Shown: positions 55,101 through 64,000 of the stretch, piece by piece | How positions within the stretch are numbered: position 1 is the first letter of the stretch | Layout of the letters: every line of letters starts with the position of its first letter | DNA from: Anarhynchus alexandrinus | Lineage: Eukaryota > Chordata > Aves > Charadriiformes > Charadriidae | Length of the DNA: 64,000 nt | Assembly (NCBI GenBank): GCA_008711295.1 | Contig: VUYV01000062.1 | Span: 2,008,888-2,072,887, forward strand | Reading direction: 5' to 3' | Position numbers and translations under genes: made by a program | Notes under the pieces: model-generated | Told to the model about the DNA's origin: nothing | The model's database searches: none | The model's input: only the letters and a program-made list of their open reading frames with translations

Positions 55101-58080
55101 GAAGTATTAGCTGATCAATTCATAGTTTTTATACAATTGAAACACTCAGCAGGAGGCTGTTACACAGAGGAAGCTGGACAAAGTTTTTTCAACTCGCATA
55201 CTGCAGTCACAGTAGTTCAACTGTATTTATCTATCCTAATAAAGCAATTTCTTTGGCCTTCCATTGCTGCACCTGTCTGGGTCTTTAAAACCAAGCAGCA
55301 GCTGGCATGGGGGGGGACCTATGGCAGTCAGTTGACCTGTGGAGCTTTTACTAGAGACACATAGTCTTATATGGGATCTTTCATCCAGATAAAAACCAAA
55401 AGCATCTAACACTTCCCCAACACTTGACTAACTGACTACTACCACTTTTCCTCTTTAGACAGGAAAAAAAAATAATCCCAAACCCTTTAATAAGTTCATA
55501 GTATATGTTATCCAGCACTGAATGCAGCTGTCTCTGGAGTAGTGTGTAGAAGCTGTTTAAAACCAGGTAGAAAAAAGATACATGTAGACATAAAAAGCTT
55601 ATATCTGAGAGGAATTTCGTTTGGGAACTGTCATTAACTGCATATGTGTGTGTGAGGGCACAGTAGTGATAAATGAAGCAAGATTTTGCCTGCCTTACTT
55701 CATCTTGCCATTGCTCCCTGGAGCATGATGGCCAGGGCAGGGACTGTAGGACGAAAGCCTTCAGGTGACATTGTTGGTTCATTGCTGTACAAGGTGCTCA
55801 GAAGACATTAAATGAATATAAAATTTTCTAAGCAGGCATTAGATTTACCTCCAACTTTATGTTGGGCTGCTGAGGATGGCATGAAGAATTTTTCAGCACT
55901 AACTCTAACTTTGCCAGCAGACCCCAAAGGATGTGTGTTCCCCCCCCCCCCTTCCCCCCCCGGCAAGTGACAGTTAATATATTTCATCCTTTAGAATTAC
56001 TCTCAAGCCCTGGGACACCCACAGTGTGGTCACAGATACTGACTGATATCACAGCCAAAAATTTTGGAGCTTAGTTGAGCAACTGATTTTATGCACTAAG
56101 TCAAGTCCCCATAAGTTCAAAACTGCAGAGTTATGAAAGACCTTATCATAAGAGCTGGCTGAGATATGTACACAGAAGTCCTGATCCCTGCAGATATTGG
56201 TGTCAGTGGGTGGTCAAAGCCTTGCTGCTTGTGGGACACCTGGATTAACATATTTTAACATATTTATGAACAGTGTGTAGAAATAAGTGAATAAGAGGAG
56301 TTTTGCACTGTGGTTAGTAGCATTCATCCTGTCTTTGAAGAGGCTGGGAAACCTGCTAGACCTTCTACAGCCAGAACCAATGGCCACCTCTCTTAGTTCT
56401 TACAAGTGTGGGGAAATTAAATGATAAACATGGAGAGACATACAGTGATAAACATGGGGGGGGGGGTGGAGAGAATGAACCCTTTCTGCAAGGTAAGAAC
56501 TCAGTGATAAATAGATCTGTGCATATTTCCCAGCCTCATTCCTCACTTGCCAAGTCTGATGCTATTTTCATTAGGTCATGTTACCATACATGTCATTTTA
56601 TACAAAGGTGCAGTATATCACAACTGGAGGTTGAGGTGCTTGTAGTGAACACAAATGAGCTTGTAATGGTCCATCTGCTTTGATTTTATTTAGTGATCCC
56701 TCAAGGGCTGGGAGCTAGAGTGAGAATAACAATGCTTCAACCCATCTGCTATTGTAGTACCAGCTCCAGTTGAATTATCACATGTTCTGAGTGGCTGGCA
56801 TATGCTGTGACATAAAGCTACAAGAAAGTGTTGCTCTCCAGCTGTTGTGTTGACAAATACTTTTCAGCCAGTCATTAAGTTCAGCTCAATAACCAGGGGG
56901 AAACTGCAGCTAAAAGTTGATTATTATTTTATTTTATTTTAAGCATTAGAAATCACTAGTACAATATATTTTATTTAAAAATGTGTCACTAAGGGCACAC
57001 ATTGTATATGAGCTCTAACAATAAAAATTTCTCTGTGATGCCCATAAATTTTTCTGTTATAGGATTGGATGGCCATCTCTGTAACTGACAGTGTAAATCT
57101 TAGTAATGAAACTATGGCTAACCTTGTTTAAGAAGCCACACATCTGAAGCTGTGTATGTATAAACTTGCTGGCTTAGTGGTGCTATGGGCCATGAGCATG
57201 CCTGACCACAGAAGGAACCACTTAGAAAGAGATTGTGATCTGAGGCTACGTACAATGATGGATAACTAGATTGTCTTTCAATTGAGGAGGAAAGCAAGTA
57301 GAGACCCAGGTAAAGACATTTACCTGGTGGATGCAACAGGTTCGGACGGCTCATCTGGGCTGCAAGTTATGATTGCTAAAAGTGGCCACTAATTTTGCCT
57401 TTACTCCCTCTTCCACTGCTGAAGAGCTCAGGACACTCTGGAGGCACCCTAATTTGTGCCCACATGGGACACTTGCTTCAGAGCAAGTCTTGGAAGAGTG
57501 TGGCTCTCTGCTGACAATGGTCAGATTATCCCCTGCCCCTTCCTCTCTCCACCCTGTCCGCTCGAGGCTGCTGTGGGTATGGAATCCACTACTGTGTCTG
57601 GCAACAAAACAAAAGGAATTTCCCACAGATTCAAAGGCCAGATGTATGTAGGAAATGCGAGGTCCCCCGCACAGTCTAATTAATATTCCTCTCTTTCTGC
57701 GGATAATATACCCAGAGAGGACACATGCCTTTTGGGCACTGTCCACCATTCAGCAGACACAAGTTCAATGAGAACAGAGCAAATAAAATCTGTTCTTGAT
57801 ATTCAAAAACACTCTCCAGAATTCTCATCCCTAATCTGAGACAGCCCTGCTGCAGGTGGAGAACGGATTGGTGAGGGGTTACAACCAGAAGGCGCTAAAT
57901 GGTGGTACCGAACCCACAGTGCTGCCCCTACCCCAGGAAGGCAGGGCGGGCGCTCTGGAGCATGGCTTTTGCGCATTTCTGTTAACCATTGCATTAGGGA
58001 TTCAGTTCTTAAATACGACTTACGCTCGTATTTTGTCTGAGGAAAACAATAGGCACTGTTCGTACTGAAGCATTTCAGTT
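52186..58080. other. Intergenic, no gene seen
   Basis: No recognisable exon on either strand. Includes a purine-rich tract with an N at 52973, a 10-bp hairpin at 54406-54429, C-tracts at 55940-55963, a G-tract near 56457 beside a short direct repeat (gataaacatgg twice in 56420-56457), and a moderately GC-rich stretch at 57370-57720 of unknown origin. Confidence 0.5.
54406..54429. repeat. 10-bp perfect inverted repeat, 4-nt loop
   Basis: CAATAGCCAC-aaca-GTGGCTATTG. A small hairpin with no known role here. Confidence 0.8.
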
Positions 58081-58179
58081 CTAGAGGTTTATATTTCCTA
58101 TTGTATCCAAAGACCTGTGGGTGCCAGCTGTCACTGGTGCTACCGTTGTATTATGATCCCCTGGCTAGTGCAGGAATTG

Positions 58180-58870
58180 TTGATTACGTTGCCTTTTGAA
58201 TCAGTTGATTACCATGAATAATAGGCCAAAAAGGCTGTCAGCATTTTGACTTTAACTATAACTGTTACAATTAATTATGGGTTTAATTAGCATATATGCC
58301 TAGCAGTACAGAATATAATACTTCATGGGTAACAGATGATCCTGCAGCTGTAACATAAAGTGTGATACAGGTTGGGATACAGATAGTTATTAACAAATGG
58401 CTTCTATTGTTTGAGGTCCTTATTTATACAAATTAGCAGGCATGACATAATCAACCCAAACTGTATAATTTATAATAATTGATTTCATTTTGACTGACCA
58501 CCAGTCGGCCTACTACATGCCCTCAGAAGAAAAATAGCCCTATTAGGATAAGTTTAATCCTAAACATAGCTAATGAATCCTATTACTTTAAGGTCATATT
58601 TGAAGCTTTTGTTAATTGTCAGAACCATTTTAAATTGATTAGAGTTAAATTAAATCAATGTAATGTTTAGAAAAACAATATTTCTAATGGATGAGGCCAA
58701 GCTGACCTCGAATAAACATATTTATCAACCGATTTCAGTGAATGAGAAGGCTAGCAGCTGGGCTCATAATTCACGATTGTCTATAATATGGGAAATGTCA
58801 CTATCTAGGCAATTAATTATGTCAGGTAATAAATCTGTTGCTCACAGTTGAGCATTTGCCAGTTGGGGTG
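58180..58870. promoter_or_regulatory. Candidate conserved non-coding enhancer block
   Basis: Dense in TAATTA/ATTA homeobox-type motifs (caattaattatgg, gtttaattagcat, aaattagcagg, gcaattaattatgtc), with an octamer-like atatgc and TCF-like ctttga-type words. It has few homopolymers and no coding frame. This texture is typical of deeply conserved enhancers around developmental genes, and by synteny SALL1 lies further right. Conservation cannot be measured here. Confidence 0.35.
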
Positions 58871-61800
58871 ACAATCTCTTCAGCAAGGTTATGATGTTTA
58901 GACACTCTCTCCTTCCCCAAACCCACACTTCACAGTAGCTGAACAACTACATACAGCTTTAGGAGGAATGAATGTGGTGTTTTCATAACTGCCAATAACC
59001 TGATGACATGCTAGACTGTGGTAACTTAGTATGGAATCATTTCTCTACTGGGTCATTTCAAATAACAAGGATGTTCTATGAGGAAGAAGTTTTGCTGAAC
59101 TATATAATAATTTTCCCAGGCTAAAGAGGTCAGCAGCTATCAATAGTTCCTTACAGACCACTATTAAGTGATTGTTTTGCAGTAAACATATTGAGTGGCA
59201 AAATGTATAATGATCAGAGAAATAACTGTTTTGCACAAGCTTGAGATTGTGAGCAAGTCAGAAGGGGTTAACATGAACTAGGCTAGATGGTATTTCACAG
59301 GTAATGACGGGTACAGTTTAATACAACAGGACACAGGAAAAATGATACACAGAAGCAGGATCAGTTTAAGGTTAATCATGCATTCAGCAGCTTTGGAAAA
59401 TGTCTGGCATTATTGCAGACAAATGACACAAAACATCTGTTCTCCGTTCAATATTTTGTCAAAAAAAAGAGCAAAGGTAAACTAAATTTTCATAAAGAAA
59501 GGCTGAGAAAATAGTATAAAAATGGCCCAGCAGTAACCAGAGACAGATAAATTCTCATTTGTATAGTATTATATGTGCAGCATGAGCTGTCGTGTGTTGA
59601 ACAAACCACAGAAGAAAAGACTGAGTATAAGTAATACAATACTTCTATTGAAAAAGCATAGGATAAGTGACGAAAAGTTTACTAAATTAAAAAGAATCTG
59701 GAGCAGTTCAAAAAGATTCCTACCATTTTTTTGGGGTGCTTTACTTATTTTCTAGAACTAGACTTTCCATTTTGTATGTCGATAGGAGATGATGTGTCCG
59801 GTCAGCATGCTGAAGCGGCACTGTGTTTGCAATGGGTGAACCATCCTCTTACTGGAGGTTAACCTGCTTTTGGAGCATCAGCTGTTTTTTATATTTCAGG
59901 TTCAGCCGTAAGCTTCAACAGTGAATTTGACCATTAGCCCTGAACTGGGGCTAAGAAATGGTAATATCCTGGCATTCATAATCAAAAGTTAATATAGCCT
60001 ATGCAATCTAGATTTTGCACACAGAAGGTGTGACGCACTAGCAGGTACGCGCTGCACTTGCATGTACGTGATCAACATTTTGGAACCAAAGTGTTGGCTT
60101 CATAAATTAGATATGTGTCTTCAGTGAACCACATCTAATGGCTCTTAACAGCCACAAGTATGTTGTAAATTGGCTTTTTTTTGGCCTGAAGTGTATCAAC
60201 AGCTTCGTAAAAAGTAGCTGTGAAAATAAGCAGTACTCAAATGCAAGTCATAAGCTTACAAACATTATGAATAACAGAGATAAAAAGGCCTTTCAGTCAT
60301 AATATAAAAATAGCCTCCTATGAGAAGAAGAAAATACAGATGTTTTCTAGGTGCCCAAACAAGGCAGAACATGTTCACTAAAAGGTCCTGCCAGCAGTTT
60401 TTTTTTTCATCTTTCCATGGACAGACACTTACATCTTAGGAAAGAAGAAACATAACTAGAGGTCATTTGGGAGGATTAGACCCTTCATATGAAGCACCCG
60501 GAACCCTACCCATGGACAGGGTGCCTTGATCTCTGCCGCTCCTCTTACAGAGGCTGCAAGCAAGCCCCAGTCCCACATTCACTCTCCCGTGATGGGAAAT
60601 GTTTTGGTGCACACAGTTCAGCTTCCCTCATGCTTAGCCATGAGTCTGCTATGAGGGCGGGCTTGCCTGTGCTTAAGCTGTGAAAAGCAGCTGCTCAGCC
60701 ACCACTTCTGATACGGTTCAGCACAACTCATCACAGTGGGTAAAATCCAGCTTTGCTTCTATTTGGGCTAGACTCTTACATTCATGTTACTGAGAATAAG
60801 ACAAGCCATAGAGAAAGAGAAATTTACCCTAACACACGCAGACTTAATTTACAGTGGGCTGAAGCTGCCATTTGACTTCAAATCTCTGTCAGACACTTTG
60901 CAGATACTACTTGCAATTAAGCATTTAAATAGAAATTGGTTACATTTGTATATAACTTATCAGCAGGTTTGGAAGAACATGAGAAAATCAAACCATCAGC
61001 TGTGAAACACTATACTGGAGACCCTGCTTTAGGATATTAAGACAAATTATGTGTGTGTCTGTGTATGTGTGAGAAAGAACAAGAGCCCGTGTCTGTATGT
61101 GTGTATATAATTACTATTTCATTTCTGGGGTAAATGTCCTCTCCCCCCCTTTCCTTTATGGCAAGGAAAATTGCTCTTCTAACCTGTCTTCAAAATGTAA
61201 TAACTTTACTTGCAACCAACCACTGTAGACCCTGACTGGACTCTGAATTATTACTGTGAGATGAAACATTTCTTTAACAAAACTGAGTCCTTTAATATCC
61301 CCCATCTCTGTTATTAGATGGACAAATGAATTTTACTTTGAACATAACATGTGGCATTGTCTGAAAATTGCCGGTATGAACTGAAGTTGGCAGGTATTTT
61401 CTTGCTCTCCTCGTCAGTGATTGCCATTTATTATATGTTGCACCTTTATCTGTCAAATACTGCAGAGCGCTATATTGATTTGTGTCTGCCGCAAAGCAAA
61501 GGTCACTTTGATCAACATACTACAAAACCAGAAAAAGTAGGGTTCTGACATTTCATTACCTGGGAAAAAAAGGACTAAAATAAATAAGAATATGTTTGAG
61601 AACAGAGCACTTCAATATCACAGTGTGCAGTAACTGTAATTAACAAAAGAACTGCTCTATTGAGGTTAAAGAGAAAAAAGAGAAGGCAGGTTTTCTTGCA
61701 GGGACTATTCTTTACATGACTGATTCTGTAACATTACAGCTGTGATCTTACTGAAGGGTTACATTCATTACAAATCAAATACATTGGCTTCTCAGATTCA

Positions 61801-62800
61801 GACTTTAATGAGCAATAAAACTCAGGAACTCGTTAGGAATTGGGGAAGATTTTATAAAACTTCTAATTTTGTCTAAAAAAACTCTAATGAGACTGGGACT
61901 TTCTGTGCTATGTCCAGATGAAGAGATGTTCCCTACCTTAGGAATGTACAGTCTGAAGAGATAAAACAAAGCATGGGAGAAAGAACTGGACCCACTGCTA
62001 CATGCGGCTTGCCCAAGGTATACAAGGAGTATATATAAGCCCAGCTCTCCATTTTCTAATTCTAGTTCCCAACAGCTTGGGTGTCTTTCAGAACTAGCAC
62101 ACAATTCAAAGATTTTTAAGGAAAGTGGTGCCACAGGTGACCTAGTCTTGTTATTTTTCTTTATGCCCAGTGTCTTTCAGGCAACCCCTACATATTGCTT
62201 CACTGGGATCAGCAGACACTTCTTCGCCTTGTGTAAATAAAATAGGTCAAACATTTCCGTGGAAATTTTTCATTCTTGCAGAAAATTCTGTTTTACATTT
62301 TGAGGATTTGCTTTTAAAATCAGTGTAGTTCCCCATCCCTTTCCCTGTAGTTTCTCGCTGTTATTTTTTCATAAAGCGTCTATTTTTGCTAGTAAACATA
62401 ATTTTTTCACGTGGCACCCAGATGCCTTCACTCTGCTGAGTTGCTAGACTGGGCTTTTGCTGGATCTGGATCTGGTAATTCACATCCCCAGTCTTTCTAC
62501 ACAGAAAAACGAATCTCTGATCTTACAAATATTACTTGTATATATTGCTCTGCCTGAACACAGGCAACAAATTGGCCAAACTGCTTTCCCATCATTACTG
62601 CTGTGAAGTTTTCTTTTTTTCTGGTTTTATATGTGGTGTTTAGTTCTTCACCTGAAGCACATTTGCATTGAAATACAGCAAGCAGTTATACCTTAGATCT
62701 TTTGTTATACCTACAATCACTAGGGTGCATATCACAGCTTGCATGGCATATGGCAGTGCTTATCATGTCAATAACAAAGTCTGAATAATGCAATTCTTGG
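58871..62800. other. Intergenic, no gene seen
   Basis: AT-rich sequence without exons, RNA genes or recognisable mobile elements, apart from the TG-rich repeat. Confidence 0.5.
61030..61110 (+). repeat. TG-rich simple repeat
   Basis: Imperfect (TG)n, tgtgtgtctgtgtatgtgtg, interrupted and followed by another tgtatgtgtgtatata. Confidence 0.7.
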
Positions 62801-63090
62801 TTGTAATTATCTTTTATTATTATCGAGGGTCATTCCTGGGCTCTTCATCCTTTCATCTCATGTGGAATTTTGGGCTTCCTTATTAATTAAATAGCCAGTA
62901 TGATTGAATTAGCCAATTAGCTCTGCCTGAAGGGACGAGCATTGATCCAAACAAAGGGCCTGATTCCACAAACTTGTTGCTGTGAGGGGACAGTCTTGCA
63001 GGGAGCTGGCTGGCAAAAGTGGGCTCGTAGGACTTGGCAAACTATTGTTTGCCTATCTTAGTTAATTTGCAATTATTAGACCAGGTAAAT
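62800..63090. promoter_or_regulatory. Second candidate enhancer block
   Basis: Contains ccttattaattaaatagcc, gattgaattagccaattagc and ttagttaatttgcaattatt, again ATTA-rich with a CCAAT-like word. No coding frame. Called by texture only. Confidence 0.3.
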
Positions 63091-64000
63091 ATTTTTTAGT
63101 TGGATACTTTCCTGCTAGCAAACTACTGCTTATCAGACATGACACCTTCCATGGGGATGTTTGATTTTATTAAAAATAATGTGTTTGAAAAAAATCAGCT
63201 GCAGCTAAGTAGTGTTTTGATGTTACCATTTTTTTCTCAGAGTGACTTTAAATAGTCCTATTGTAATTTAAAATTTGTCAAGTTTAAATTGAAAACGGGA
63301 ACAAAACCTCCTAACTTTAGGAGAGGATTCCTGACTGTTCCTTGGTATTGGAACAGTTTGGTTGTAAAATTCTGTGTCACAGAAAACGTCCCACTAATAA
63401 AAAAATTAGACTCTGTCTTCAACAGTTACTTCAACAAGACAATGTAAGTTCCCTAATCCTAAAGCACAGATTAAAATCCCACATGGCACCAGGGCTATGC
63501 ATCTCTTAAGTATCTGTGCCTAAGAGGCACATTGGATATGTATGCAAATGCAGCTCATCTCTCTCTCATGCTCCACCATTCTCACTCCCTTTTTTCCTCC
63601 CTTTATCTTGACATGTTTACTATTTCTTCTACACTGTGCTTCACTGAATAGCAGATCAAACTTCAAAGCAACTTTTAGTTTGAAATTTGTTTCCAAGCTC
63701 CTAAGCTATTCTTTTTCTGACAGCAGTGGATAAGAAATTGTCACTACCACTGGTGACATGTCATCCAGAGATACAGGAATAACAGATGGGCAGCGGTGAG
63801 ATAGCAGGAAGTAACTTCTTTAAAAGTCTGTGTTGATATCACCAACTATGAGAGCAGAGGGAGAATGACCCCCAGAAGGGAATCCAATCTGCTCAGCTCT
63901 TTCTGATTCACAGGTGTTTTGTCTTATTTATTTTTGTACATAGATCCTATTCGATGTAAGATTGTTTGAAGTTTAAAACCCCCTATGTTAGAATTAATGG
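63091..64000. other. Intergenic right edge
   Basis: Nothing recognisable. A short AATAAA-free AT-rich tail. Confidence 0.4.

Noticed and set aside
57351..57749. 132-codon minus-strand frame
   Set aside because: No recognisable domain, no splice or promoter context, and overlapping open frames on the other strand.

Overview
The window is animal nuclear DNA, almost certainly from a bird. The genes have many short exons with GT..AG borders. CR1 LINE fragments end in the ATTCTATGATTCTA-type tail typical of avian CR1. The two genes present are single-copy vertebrate orthologues in the order known from human 16q12.1 (SNX20, then CYLD). I cannot name the species.

Layout. 1-265: probable 3' end of an upstream plus-strand transcript; by synteny NKD1 would be expected, but no coding sequence can be recognised. 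266-7680: intergenic, with MIR-like relics and a 5'-truncated CR1 (3759-4412, minus). 7687-14600: SNX20 on the minus strand, three coding exons (328 aa), with a possible 5' non-coding exon near 14533. 14600-19640: spacer that holds NOD2 in mammals but shows no NOD2-like exon here. 19640-20800: CpG-island promoter of CYLD. 24560-45299: CYLD on the plus strand, 16 coding exons that join without a frame break into 954 codons plus stop. 45300-about 49780: candidate CYLD 3' UTR with several AATAAA signals and a CR1 fragment. 49780-64000: gene-poor DNA towards (by synteny) SALL1, with an orphan CpG island at about 51520-52185, a CRE/TATA pair, a CTCF-like site, and AT-rich homeobox-motif-rich blocks that look like conserved enhancers.

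Function. SNX20 is a leukocyte PX-domain sorting nexin that binds PSGL-1. CYLD is the K63/M1-linkage deubiquitinase that restrains NF-kB, Wnt and necroptosis signalling; its catalytic Cys, catalytic His, zinc-binding insertion and three CAP-Gly regions are all visible. The genes are neighbours, not an operon. They are transcribed divergently from separate promoters.

Most notable: the short SNX20-CYLD interval without NOD2; a ~343 bp near-identical direct duplication flanking a single N inside a CYLD intron, which is very probably an assembly artefact; and an orphan CpG island downstream of CYLD. I found no prokaryotic-style system, CRISPR array, rRNA or tRNA.
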